Shown here: in pieces, positions 21,561 through 32,674 of the stretch
How positions within the stretch are numbered: the stretch's first letter is position 1
Layout of the letters: each line of letters opens with the position of its first letter
The notes under the pieces: generated by a model
Databases searched by the model: none
The model's input: the letters and a program-made list of their open reading frames with translations, nothing else
Told to the model about the DNA's origin: nothing
Made by a program: the position numbers and the translations under genes
NCBI RefSeq assembly: GCF_000006405.1
Contig: NW_003216446.1
Span: 166,417 to 230,416 of the forward strand
Reading direction: 5' to 3'
From: Perkinsus marinus ATCC 50983
Taxonomy: Eukaryota; Perkinsozoa; Perkinsida; Perkinsidae
Length of the DNA stretch: 64,000 bases

Positions 21561-24121
21561 CTACCTGCCCTCTACTACAACGCCACACCGTCCCCCATAA
21601 GAAACATCACTCGAGTGCACAGGACAGTTACTGAGTCTATTGCCATCACTCCTCAACTTAGCCAAGCCATAACGTTGCTGAATACGCCCATCCCCTTGCC
21701 GGAGCTCCTCCGTGGCAAGCACCATCGTAAAAGGACCATCATAGCATAGCAACTCCACCACCACGTAGGCCGATGATGATTCGGATGAATAAACGACAGA
21801 GTCGAATATCTTCTCAAGATGTGCTAGACCTAGAACAATAGCAGCACGCATGCGCAAAATCTTCCGGCTGCGGAGGAGCTTTCCTCACAGCATATCTTCT
21901 CATTGTTGACCTTTTGCACTATCGGTCCGCCGACCCAGCCACTGCCATAACCAGAGTTGCATTCATCAGCGAGGACTTGTGTTAACACCACACATTCCTG
22001 AGAGCCCGCAGGTCCAGAGTTCGAACCCCACCCCCTCCATTTTAACCTCACAGCAACGTCTTAACTATACCCCACTCCTTCGACTCGACCGTCATTTGAG
22101 CTCCCCCTTCCTACCTCCTGCCGCCCTTCACCAGTCCGACTCTTCCTCCCAGTATTGACCATATGCTGTAGATGTGTAGGCCTATCCCTATCTGATGCCC
22201 ACCCTCTGAGGTAGTCGACGCTGAGTGGTTGGAACACCATACCTAAGCAGCTTACCACACCTCCATCGATTCCTCCCCTTCCCTCACCCCTACCTCCTGC
22301 TATAAAATAAGGAGGTGCCTTAACATCGTACATCTGCCCTCGAGGGACCAAGAAGCAATCCTCAGGTGACATGAGCTGAACCCTCCTCCTCCTCTCCTCC
22401 ACCCTTGCCTGCCCCTCCTCAGGCCCCCTTGACAACACCGTCAACTCCACTACGTCCCCCACATAGTAGCTGTCCAGCAGTGCCGTCATATAGAGCCTCC
22501 TCCCGAGGTACCACACATGACCAAAGCTATCCAAAGGTGTCCCGTTGATAGCAGTGATAACATCATACTTCCTCAACGAGGGGTTGATAGACCACGATAC
22601 CATCACCCCCTTATACTCCATACCGTCTACAAAAACAACAACAAGAATAACAGCCACCAATTTCCGAAGCTCCTCTTGAACTTCTGTAATGTCGAGCCCG
22701 ATGCAACATTTCTCATCAATACGGTTGAGTCAACAGTTCTCTACTACATTATGAATTTTTGAAAATGAAAAAGAACCCTATCGTGTGTATCACCATCTAC
22801 AAAAGGAGAATAATCAATTATAACTTTCCGAGCTTTTGAACTTTTGTGAATCTTCGCAAATTTCGAGCCGGCGTGAATAAAATAAGACTCCGATTTTGCA
22901 TAACATATTATGAATTGAAAAGTAATAAACTCCTCCTCTCCCTGAGACACCCTACCACCTCCCCTCATCCCTAGCCATGTCTTGAACTGTTCGTTTTCCA
23001 CTGGTTGACAGGTCACCCCTAGACAAGGGAGATCCAAGGAGGAGGAGGAGGAGGAGGAGGAGGAGGTCTGACCACCATCCGAGGTAGCAGTAGCAACTCT
23101 GTTGATGAACCGCCAGATAAGGTAGCTTGGAACGGCATGGCCTTGATTCTCTACACCACGGGAGACATACTTCTGGAAGGCTACTCCTAAGATGAGCAGC
23201 TAGTGGACCTCAAATGAATCTTACCATCGACAACCTAAGATTCTCTCCCTATTATTACCAATGATCTTATCCGAATTAGGGCACATCACTGGTCCACCAG
23301 AATTGCCAGCGTTAACAGCAGCATCGACAGTAATGCCCAGGGCCGGTCGGGCGCTATGAGAGTACTCCACTACCTAGAGGGTTGGCGACAGGAGGGGTAG
23401 CAATAGGAAGACTACTACTACTACCTCACATCGGGATACAACACCACTGGTCACTGATAACTTGTCTCCCCCCACAGGGTACCCTACGACCTGATCCTCT
23501 TGAGGTCAACACCAGCACTACTACGACTACTAGTACCTGCACGGTGTCTCGGAGCTCAGGTAGGACGTCCCATTTGGCTAACTCGAGCGGCCTCATTTCC
23601 ACTGGGGGGCTCCCTGCCGAGGTCCCTCCTAAGAGACGCTTATATTCACATTGGGGGAGCCTGAATTGAGTACCGAGTCTAAAGCCATCCTTTTCATCAG
23701 TCACTTCCACCAACGCTAGATCGGAGTCGTGGCAAACTGCCTTCACAACTGCTGAATATTTACTGGGCTCGAAGTAGTCCGTATTCCGCTGAACCGTCAA
23801 GTAGATGCTGTCCGCTACCACATGGGCAGCAGTGAGGATGAAATTACGACCATGCCAGGATGAGTCCACGGACTCAGGTAGGGATAGGAGGCACCCTGAG
23901 CCACTGGAGGCCTCAACAGGAGTGCTCTGCCAAGGGACGGTCCAACTAGGGCGTTGCCGGGTAACATGAAGTTTGACCACTGCTAAGTCAGCGGGGCTCG
24001 GTTGGGAGAGCCTGGCAGCAGAGGTGGATAGAAGTCTTGATGCTAAGTGGAATGGGTTGTGGGTGGTGGCATTGAGGAGGAAGGAGGAGTAGCCGTTGAC
24101 CAACTGACTGGCAATCGACAT
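21561..24121 (-). CDS. Deg/HtrA-type serine protease with PDZ domains, organelle-type leader
   Basis: Start ATG at 24121 gives a leader rich in Ser, Ala and Arg (ASRLLSTSAARLSQPS), fitting mitochondrial import. The catalytic triad is visible: His in FILTAAHVVADS, Asp in VCHDSDLALVEV, Ser in VDAAVNAGNSGGPVM. GYPVGGDKLSVTSGVVSRCE lies between, in an exon flanked by 46- and 51-base introns. PDZ-like parts follow: SLRKYDVITAINGTPLDSFG, then APPYFIAGG and VFQPLSVDYLRGW; after the intron at 21998-22051 come VVLTQVLADECNSGYG and VQKVNNEKI. This order resembles plant Deg9-type proteins that carry two PDZ modules. A serine run is encoded by a GGA repeat at 23036-23065. The last exon ends at 21561. Confidence 0.87.
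21998..22051 (+). repeat. 54-base intron with B-box-like core
   Basis: It contains AGAGTTCGAACCCC, flanked on the gene strand by GTGAGGTTAAAA and GGGCTCTCAG. The palindromic GTTCGAAC leaves the orientation ambiguous. It lies between the two PDZ-containing exons. Confidence 0.65.
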
Positions 24122-24670
24122 GCCAGACAAAAACTGTAACGATTATGAATACGAATAGGCAGACGACGAACGTTGGAGCGTCGGAGAGGTCGTTGTTACT
24201 TTAGTAGATCTTACAGTTTACTTACCCAGGCGAACGCGACAGAGGGAGATATTTCAGTCGAGATAGCATAGTGGTAGAGCTCGCGGCTGTCACTCGGAAG
24301 GTCGTAGGATCGATCCGTGACAATCGTATTATTCTATCACCCGTTAAATGTTCGCCATTCGAAGTGAACTCTGCGATCTTGCGTACAACATTTAAATATC
24401 GTCCTCCTGCCCACCGTTAACCAGTCCTCCAACATCCTCAATGGAGCCCCCCCCACCACCGAGCGCCCGGACGGGGGCTGTTGACTACGGAATTGTCGCG
24501 TCTCGTACACACCGTATCATTCCTACCACTCGTTGTTCACTTCCTTAATTCGGGACTACTACGCTCACTGTTTTCTATACTCAATCGGGTGGCTCTACGT
24601 CTCCTCGCAATGCAAAATTGTCTTTCTGATTAAAGTACGCCAAGTAGTATAATTAATTTCATTCCCCCTC
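24122..24670. other. Divergent promoter region with a degenerate tRNA-like sequence
   Basis: This lies between the protease (minus) and the OTU-like gene (plus). At 24257-24321 the plus strand resembles a tRNA: A-box-like TAGCATAGTGGTAGAGC, a loop CTGTCAC with GTC at the anticodon position, and B-box-like GGATCGATCC. The stems pair poorly, so it is a pseudo-tRNA or another copy of the tRNA-like repeat. A GTAAGT on the minus strand near 24225 could mark a 5' UTR intron of the protease. Confidence 0.5.
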
Positions 24671-25816
24671 ATGTCACCAAGCCGAGCCACTCTAGAGTTC
24701 GAAGCTGAACTGGCGACTGTATTAGAGGAGAGTAAGGCGACTTTCGAGGAGGAGGAGAGGAAACGGCAGAGGAGACTCCTACCAGAACGGAAGGCCTGTG
24801 GTCTTCCTAAGGAGTCCAAGATGTTGACTAGAAGTTTAACGCAGACCTTCACTGAACTCGGGAGGGAAAATGCAAATCCTCGACGGCAAAGCAGAATCGT
24901 GAAAGATGCGGAAATCTCTTTGATGGCATTAGTCGTCAAGAGAAGGGAGAGGAGGAAGTCCGTCAACTTGGGCCTATTCTGAGTCTTGCTCTCTTCGACC
25001 TAAGATATTCCTGCCCTTCAGACAAAACCCTCCATCCGAATCTTCCGAGTGCGCTGCGGCCGCTGCCGAATTAGTCCCGCCTCCAACGCTCCACTCCACC
25101 GCAATGAGGGTAGAGGCAGCCTTAGCGACGCTAGGGGTGCAAGTGGTAGATGTTGGCAGTCGGAACACATCCGAGAGTGGTAGGTCTACCGTCACGCGCC
25201 ACGAAATTAATATAGTCCGGTCAGGGGAGGAGATGTACAATCAGTGCTTCTACCTCTCGTTAGCGGCGTCTTGGCTGGCTGCCATTTCTGAAGGTTTTAT
25301 CGACTTGAAAGAGTCCGTTGATACGATAAGAGACGTAAGGGTTCGATTTGGGCCTGATTTGTATCTTGCGCGCTCGACCTAAAGATACTCTTTCAGACGG
25401 CATTGTCACTCAAGCGATTCATCGAAGGACGAGTAATTGAAGCCCATCCCGAATGGATCAACACAGGTCACATTGGAGAGAACATTCAAGTATCTTTTCA
25501 TCCGTCGGCACCTCGCTCAACCTCAAGATATCTTCAGGCGTTTAGCGACTTCCTCCCCTACGCAGTGTGCCGACCCAACACTACCCGTGGCCCAATGGAC
25601 GATCTTTGCATAATCGTCGTCAGCGAGGTCGGCCAAGCAGATGTCTATATTGGGCGGAAATTTTCGGATTCTAAATCCGACGTTGTTTTAATTTACCACA
25701 CACCTGGTCACTATCAATGCATTTTACAACCGGACGGGCTACCACTACGCCGAAGGTCTGTGAGAAGAGCTCTTGACAGGTGGGGCGTTGTTGTAGTCGA
25801 GACACGAGAGGTTTGA
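24671..25816 (+). CDS. OTU-like cysteine protease candidate, three exons
   Basis: The first exon (24671-24957) is a charged helix-rich leader (FEEEERKRQRRLL). After an intron at 24958-25021 the frame continues into RVEAALATLGVQVVDVGSRN and then EEMYNQCFYLSLAASWLAAI. The Cys inside NQCFY sits where the catalytic Cys of OTU proteases is found. After the second intron comes a stretch ending LIYHTPGHYQCILQPDG, where HY fits the OTU catalytic His motif. Deubiquitination is therefore a reasonable guess, but the overall match is by motif only. Both introns contain the hairpin element. The stop is at 25816. The next gene follows on the same strand. Confidence 0.6.
24958..25021 (+). repeat. 64-base intron containing the hairpin element (sense)
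   Basis: GGGCCTATTCTGAGTCTT then GACCTAAGATATTCC, ending CCCTTCAG. The frame is kept if the GTCCGT donor and the CAG at 25021 are used. Confidence 0.7.
25335..25396 (+). repeat. 50- or 62-base intron made of the hairpin element (sense)
   Basis: GTAAGGGTTCGATTT, GGGCCTGATTTGTATCTT, then GCTCGACCTAAAG. If the acceptor is the AAAG at 25384 the intron is exactly 50 bases; if the CAG at 25396, it is 62. Both keep the frame (IRD to ILFQTALS or to TALS). Confidence 0.8.
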
Positions 25817-26010
25817 TAATCACCATCATCATGAACACTTCATCAGATGTTATCAACGACTCGACTTGTGTTGGTCAATTTAAGGAGTCTATCGTGATAC
25901 CGCACCGACCTCAACTCGTGCGTTTTTTAGATCCCATCAAGGTGAGCTAATCCAATCTACGTTATAGATTCTCATTAGCAGTAACATCGTTTGTCTTGTT
26001 CACCATCTTG

Positions 26011-27722
26011 ATGCCATCAGCATCCCTAACTGCCCTTGAGACTATCCTCACTAGCCTCTACCCCTGCAATAGACCCTCCAATTGGGTTCAGATCATCAAC
26101 ACTCCCTCTCTAGAGGACCTTCGAACCCTCATATTCGCCCAGTTCAATCACAACGTATCCCCCACAGTCTTCGGCTCGGCCTCAACAGGCCTAGTCGGTG
26201 AGCATTCTGACATCGATATCAACCTCGCCTCGAGTGACACGGTCGACCCTAGACGCCTTATATGCTGGCTGGCGACTCGTTGTGACTACCTCGGTCGTTT
26301 TTTCGTAGAGAACTATACTCTCAACGCACGCGTCCCCATAGTGAGGTTGCGAGATTGCCACACTGGAAGGGTATTGGACGTGAGCGTTTCCAACTATCTG
26401 CCTGAGGTCAACTCAAAGTTGGTGGCAGCATACGTTGGGATCAGTCCGAAGGTTAGGAGATTCATAATGGCGATTATAGTAGGGTGAAGTAGGGTGAAAA
26501 GTGGGTAAAATCGTCCGTTTTTATCAGGCATGGGCAAAACGGTATGGCCTTTGTGGAGTTCAGCAGGTCGGCGGCCTCAGCAGCTACGCCTTTACGTTGA
26601 TGTGCATCTTCGCACTGCAGGTGAGGTGTAGTTTTGGAAGAAAATACTTTTTTGATTTCCTCGGGAATCTCCAAAGCTATATTATGAAAATTCCCACACG
26701 ACTTGGGGAAAAGTGTAAGAAAATCAACGAGAATTCCCTAAAATTTCATCAAAATTCCCTTCTTTTCGTCAACACACGTAGTGCACCATATGCAAATTTT
26801 CCGTATAACTTTCTCGAGACTACTTGGAGCTGTCGAGCGCGAGTAGATGGAGACGAAACTACTTGTTGTAAGATTTTCCTTTCTCGATTGCTCAGGCCAC
26901 CGGGTACCTTCCCTGTCTCCAGCAAGGTCGCAACTTCACAGATTCTTCCGAGTGCGTCGGTGGGGGTCAGGAAGAGTATCTTCGATATAATCGGGATTCA
27001 ATACTTGGCAGCCTCCAGTTTGATGATCCATGTGATGTCGACCTTTTCAATGAGGTAGATTCACCAAGTAGTTGGACGTCTACGGTGCCAACGACAGCAA
27101 GTGTTGGAAAATCTTCGCTGTGCGCTCCGTCGGAGTATCTTTACGACGAAGTGAATGAGAGCATATCTGAAGAGTATCTTCCATACCGACATGCCTTGGA
27201 GGAGGTCAAGGTCGTTGATTTGGTGCGGATGTTTTTTATTTTTTATAAGGAGTATGTATTTGCATCGAAGCACGCGGTGGTGGTATCAGTTCGTCAAGGT
27301 TGTCTACTAACCCGACAATCCTCGAGATTTGAGAGTCTTCGCCCATCTGCTATGGGACGCAGAAAGCTGATAATAGAAGATCCCTTCCTTCTGGATGTGG
27401 ACCTCACTCGAGTACTTCAGCCGGAGGCATACGAACGAATCAAAACGGAGATCTGTAGGGGTTTCGACCCTTTCTCAGCAGCCTCGATGAATCAATTAAT
27501 CGGCGAGGAGTTGCCGCTGGGAATCGAACCTGTGCGGGTTTATGATGGCGGGTTAGGTGAATCGATGGAGTCTGTTGAGGCGACGAGGCTGCCACGATTG
27601 GAATTGCCTGTGCCGGTGAGGATCCCGAGCCCGAGCTCTCTGGGCATCTATGAGGTCGGAGGTTCGATCCCCACACTCGGCAGTTTGCTTCCCCAAAGAA
27701 TCTACCACATACGAAGAGCTAG
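26011..27722 (+). CDS. Cid1-type nucleotidyltransferase (TUTase / non-canonical poly(A) polymerase)
   Basis: This enzyme adds uridines or adenosines to RNA 3' ends. The catalytic core is visible: VFGSASTGLVGEHSDIDINL (GS motif and Asp pair) and the third Asp in GRVLDVSVSN. After a 44-base-class intron comes AWAKRYGLCGVQQVGGLSSY followed by AFTLMCIFALQ. A long AT-rich intron (about 26622-26899) follows, then GYLPCLQQG, VVDLVRMFFIFYKEY and the PAP-associated motif IEDPFLLDVDLTRV with FDPFSAASM. The end is uncertain: splicing out 27655-27698 gives a stop at 27722. UTP versus ATP use cannot be told. It follows the OTU-like gene by about 195 bases. Confidence 0.85.
27655..27698 (+). repeat. 44-base candidate intron with tRNA-3'-half-like element (sense)
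   Basis: It starts GTCGGAGGTTCGATCCCC, then CACACTCGGCAG, and ends CCCCAAAG. It closely resembles the intron at 19612-19657 with its flank. Removing it keeps the nucleotidyltransferase frame for a short tail before the stop. Confidence 0.6.
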
Positions 27723-27944
27723 ATAGCGCCACGGTAGCCGAGGAAGGAATGACCAGCCGCGGACGTGACAAAGATACGCTGTGCGCACTCGGAAGATTTT
27801 TGGGGAGTTGGTAATTAAATAGAAGAAGTCGAATATATCCGTCCATTGTCCCTTTGTATTTCGGTGCATGCTTATCGGAAATCTCCCATCCCAAGCTACG
27901 CCGTCTTGGTGATGATCATGATGATGATAGACCTGTTGAGTTGT

Positions 27945-27988
27945 GAATCTTAGGTTGCCTATGGCAAGATACGGAATATGTCGAATTT
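27945..27988 (-). repeat. Hairpin element copy in a 5' leader
   Basis: On the plus strand: GAATCTTAGGTTG, then AAGATACGGAATATGTCGAA and TTTCAG, ending 12 bases before the ATG at 28003. The final CAG could be a cis or trans splice acceptor. Confidence 0.7.
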
Positions 27989-28002
27989 CAGAGCTCATCT
28001 TG

Positions 28003-28534
28003 ATGGCGGAAAATGAGGAGAGCAACGCTGAGGTCTCCGTCGAGGCCGATGATTCCTGCGCCCTCATCCAGATAGAAGACCCCAAAATCGGGTAAATTGA
28101 CTCCCCATAACTACGCTGACCAGCTCCTCCTAACAGATCTATCGCCGGCAAACTCAAAGATCTTTTTCCAGACTTACAACTAATAGAACATAACGTTACT
28201 GTCAATACGGAGACGATAGAAGAGGAAGATCGCGGGGTAGATTCTTCAAAGTGTGTTCAGTATTATAGTACCTCAGGGCATTTGCGAAGTACCCGTCGAA
28301 CCAACATTGCCTTGTCCTGTCACGGAAGAGGCCCGGGTCCACATGGCCGCCATGCGGAAGTTGGACGACTTGGTAGCCGATCAAGCGAGGGAAGAGATAG
28401 AGGCGATGGAGAGGAAGATGAGGGGGAGGATGATGGAGCAACAAGAGGAGGATGAGGCGAAGGAAAGGGAGATGAAGGAAGACTATGGACTCTCTTGGGG
28501 TCGCCAGATTCCTAAGGAAGGGCTCAACAAGTAA
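28003..28534 (+). CDS. Small acidic, helix-rich hypothetical protein, three exons
   Basis: ATG 28003 starts MAENEESNAEVSVEADDSC. An intron (GTAAATTGAC to CTAACAG, about 28092-28136) leads to SIAGKLKDLFPDLQLIEHN. A second intron of about 40 bases ends at CCTCAG near 28275. The last exon encodes HMAAMRKLDDLVADQAREE and a Met/Glu-rich helix, ending GRQIPKEGLNK at 28534. A coiled coil is likely. The second intron's borders rest only on frame. I do not recognise the family. Confidence 0.55.
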
Positions 28535-30575
28535 AGAGGAAAAGAGGGCCATTGCTATTAATTTATCCGCATTAAAGGTGTTTTGGAAGTCCTTCAAACG
28601 AATTGGAAAGATGCTCCTGTGCGCAGCCGAAAGATTTACTATCTTGTGGGGATCTCGGCGCCAACAGTGGAGGTCAGCAGCTCATGGATTCGACCAGACA
28701 GAACGCTGCTGCTAACGAGAAGTGAGCCGCCGCCTATTTGTGAGGTCTTCTATGGACCTCTCAGGTATCTTACACCATGTAGCATCGTGATGGACTCAGA
28801 AGTTCGACTCAAATACATCTCGACAGGACTTCTCCCTCGGTGAGTATCTCCTCCTCGTCGTTGTGGCGCATGAAAGTCCCTCCTCAGATTCCCCAATCTG
28901 GTCGCCACGTCCGTTCCTGATGATCCAAATTATCTTCAACTTACCTTTTGCCTTCGACGGAGGCGTCGAAACAAATACGAATGGCCTCAGCCTGTTTTAC
29001 CATGATGGTCGACCTCATGTCTTGTGCTTATCATGTTTTAATGTTGCGTACAAGTAGTGATAATGAACACACGGCGGTGGGATGGTGAAAGGCTCGCTCC
29101 TTCCTACGATGCATAAGCCTCCAAAGTGGGAAAGGCAATACAAATCTACCCAATATATTCATATACCCATACCAGCAGAAATCATAAATAGGGAGAAGCC
29201 TTTCTTAATAAGCCAGCAGAGAATTTGTCGTATCAATAACATCGTAATGATAACTGTATCAGCACTATGCATCGCTCATGTAGTTCCCCAGCAGGATAAT
29301 ATCCTCCCATAACTAGTAAACACAAAACCTCTATTAAGACCAGACTCCTGTCGATGCTAAGCCGTATGGTAATGTACATAATTGTAACCGCAAGACAGCA
29401 GTAGCCCTGATAACATAGATGATAATCGTCATCATCGAAAGGTGGTCAACACACTATGCATCTCTTATCCCAACACTTAGTTGCTGTGTAATTCGTGAGG
29501 GATCACTATAATAGAGACTAGTGCTTGGCAGCGAGACGTCATTGCTGTCACCATGGAAATAGATGTAACACGGATGATGAGCATACAACATCTACTACCA
29601 GCTACAACGTGGATGAACACTACTACGAAGACGAGACAACAATGATGATGATGATGACGGCATAGCAGCAATCAAAGGAAAGATACCACTCCCTCCTGGC
29701 CTCAGCTGGCTATAGAAAGCGACAACAATAGTGACGAAGAAGAATCCAATGAATGATGATAGTCTTGCCGTAACAAAGATGGTGAAGCTACTATTCCTTC
29801 ACCATAATAGTAGTAGCGGATCCTGGGCGATTGATCATAAGAAAAGCCACCAAGTACATCGACAGAAGCATCATCTTGGTAAGCGAAAGTACATAAAGAA
29901 TCGTTAACGGCAAGGACTGTTCATCACTACAACAACGACAAATACCAACATAAATAACACTGGATGAGCCGTTCTCACTCAATCCAGCAGAATCAAGTTG
30001 GCTAACATCGGCATGGGTGAGCAACAGTAGCAGCATGAATAACAGTCGACTGTATTCGACTGCTGTTAGATGCAATGTAAAGGGTACTACTGCTCACCAC
30101 GACAACGGTCGTGTGCTTCTTCGTAAATGCTAAAGGCGATAGTAGTATAAGGAGTTAGGGCCAGCAGCAGCAGGAGCAGGATATCATGACGGCACCAAAA
30201 GAGATCGGCGACGACAAAAGGTTCCTATCTGTAATACAATAGTAGAGGTCGCCGAGACGACAAACGACGAGGATTGGGAAATATTGCTACTAGCATGTAT
30301 ACAAGCAGCGATCATTGAATACATAAATACACCACTACGATGTTATTATTGACGATAATAAGAATGATGATGATAGGATATAATTCAACATGTTGCAGGC
30401 ACGTAGAATCTGCTGCAGTAGTGGCAGACCCTAGTACAACTACATGTAGAATAAACTATCACATACAGATGATCATCATCATCATCATCACCAACCACAA
30501 GTAAATACCAGACTAGATAGGGTTAAAAGGAGCAGCAGAGACGACGACCACAACTGACCATCTACTTTAGATGCT
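28535..30575. other. Intergenic, rich in short ATG/ATC-type repeats
   Basis: Weak plus-strand frames lie at 28583-28843 and 28863-29057. From about 29060 to 30540 I see only simple GAT/CAT-rich sequence, including an ATC run near 30475-30492. No gene is supported. Confidence 0.5.
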
Positions 30576-31758
30576 TTATTGTTTACCAACAACTGGTCGA
30601 TGCATATCATTGCTATGCCTTCTACCATTAGTATGCTGCTGCTGTTGAGTACTAGCCTTATGCGATGGTATCATATAAGGAGCCAGACAGCCGTGAGCAG
30701 GGTCCATGACCAAAGGTAGATACTCTGGGTTCTTGATCCTGTGCACGCTGGCGTTCCTAACGAGATTGTCCAGATTGCGCTTCAACCCCTGGACAACTGC
30801 AACCGAGATGCTGAGGGAACTGTTGTTGGCCCCACCCTCGACTGCAGAGAAGCCCCCAACAGCAGTGCCGGACAGTTGGATCTTGTGAAAAACCGACTTG
30901 AATGTCGCGGCTAATGCAGGGGTCAGGAAGTTGACAAAACCGTAACCGAGATTCCTTCCTGATGAGATATCAGTTGGCAAATAAAAGAAGTCGAAAGTCC
31001 CCTCAAAACCGCGGCTAGCAAGCTCCTGTATAAGCATGCGTTGGGAGTACCGCTTAGGGACATTACGGATCATCATAGTAGTAGGACCAGTCACAGGGGT
31101 AGGGATAACTTCCGAAACGCCAGATGCTGGACTAACAGGACCCTCAGTGTAGTCGACTGCTGGGGAACGACTACAGCTCACTACGCGGTTTTGGCGACGA
31201 GCCTGAGGATAATGATTAAGTTCGGAGAGATGAGCTGCTGCTGCTGCTGCTGCTGGTGCTCACCTTCCTCCTTCTGGCAGTTAAGCTCATGCCGGCCGCC
31301 GAACTTGCAGCAGTATCCTTGTGCGTGGCATTAGCAGGGGAGTGGTTGCTGCTGCTGTTGCTGGGCTGAGGAGCCTCGACGATCGCAGACTTGCATGAGG
31401 AAGATGAAGCAGCAGTAGACTCAGGTGACAGATCACCACCACTGTTGAGGGGCGAATAAGAGAATTGCTGACCTGATCAAAATGAGCAAGGTAACGCAAA
31501 TGGACCTATTCTGAATCTTCTGCAATTGAAGCTAGGATACTCACCAAAGGATGCGGCGTTGTTGAAGGCAGTCGTCTGAGGTGATGCATTAGCCCCCCTG
31601 AGGAGCATCCTGATGCAAGCTTGATCTTCAGGGGAGAGAGCATCCATCAGATTCTTCAGCTCGTCATCATCATCTTCATCGTATACACAATCTTGCGGCT
31701 GAGGTCGCCAAGCGTTAGCAGCAGTACTGTAGGGGTCCAAAGGCGAAGCGGTCATCAT
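30576..31758 (-). CDS. Mei2-like RNA-binding protein (C-terminal RRM), three exons
   Basis: The third exon holds a Mei2-type RRM3 domain: TTMMIRNVPKRYSQRMLIQE, then GFEGTFDFFYLPTDISSGRN and LGYGFVNFLTPALA. Such proteins bind RNA and regulate meiosis and differentiation in fungi and plants. The first exon (31758-31545) is acidic (DEDDDDELKNLMDALSPEDQ). A 72-base intron (31473-31544) contains the hairpin element. The second exon is Ser-rich; the next intron, about 31198-31258, contains a CAG-type run. The C-terminus has a Gln repeat (STQQQQHTNGRRHSN). The function is assigned from the domain only. Confidence 0.82.
31473..31544 (+). repeat. 72-base intron containing hairpin element, antisense to the gene
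   Basis: The plus strand has GGACCTATTCTGAATCTT, then GAAGCTAGGATACTCAC. On the gene strand the intron starts GTGAGTATCC, so the element's GTATCC arm lies 4 bases into the intron. Confidence 0.8.
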
Positions 31759-32674
31759 AGTAGTGCACGGAAGGGTGCTTATTCTACACCAAGGTAGAAA
31801 GAACTAATACAACAGTAATAATCGTGACATGACGGCTACTAAAACAGCAGTCTTAAGATTCTACCACGCGCCAAAAATTTACTCGCTCGCCACTACAGTA
31901 GATAGCTCAGACATATCCTAACGCTCGAACGAAGGTCAACAGATTGTGGACTACCTCCTTTCTCCGAATAGTGACATCTGTAGTGGCTCTATGGAAGGCG
32001 TATTGTCAGTGGTGATCCTTTGAGAGGCCAATGTGCGCCCGCATTCGCGTTTTAATGCAAAACTCACACAAACGTGAATGCGGACTTGGGAAAAAAACGC
32101 CCTGAAATTAGCACTGCGAATGATGTCAACTCTTATTGGTGTCAACGTGGTTAACGATGATGAGAGTGATGTAGCAAGCTACTGAGGTAGACAAATAAAT
32201 GAACTAGATCCATGGTCCTCACAAAGACTCAGATAGCATACATGGAGGCACGAATCGTGCAATCCTGCGAATGCACCCTACACAGGCCACGAATTACAGG
32301 CAAAACTACGAGTGTGTAGCAGCACTCCTTGACTGGACTAAGTGGGTCTAACAATCCGGTATTCGGAGTTACCAGTGGTATCAACTTCATGGGCTCAAGG
32401 AATATCATTTGTCATCTGAAACCGTTCCGTTTTTTTATTCTGCAGACGATCGTTGATCCCAACGGTTTGATTATGTGGACGGTTGGATGTGCTTAGATAT
32501 GAATCGACAAATCTTGCTTGCACCGCGACAACTCTCACTCGACTCACATAACCCAACAACAACCTATCGCAACGATAACGTAATCAGCTACAACAACAGG
32601 ATAAGCGGTGATAATGGTGAAATGATGATAAGATGGGGGCCGAAGCCAAATGGATAGAGGGGCGACTATTTTAC
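31759..32674. other. Intergenic, no gene seen
   Basis: Between the Mei2-like start and the histone deacetylase stop. Small frames at 31951-32145 and 32475-32657 have no motif. Confidence 0.45.

Noticed and set aside
24257-24321. Functional tRNA-Asp gene
   Set aside because: The A- and B-boxes are present, but acceptor, D and T stems have too many mismatches.
29477-30075. His-rich and membrane-like minus-strand frames as genes
   Set aside because: They derive from simple GAT/CAT repeats and have no splice or homology support.
31229-31252. CTG repeat as a coding polyglutamine or polyserine tract
   Set aside because: The repeat falls in an intron of the Mei2-like gene (GTGAGCACC to TATCCTCAG), as shown by the frame of the flanking exons.
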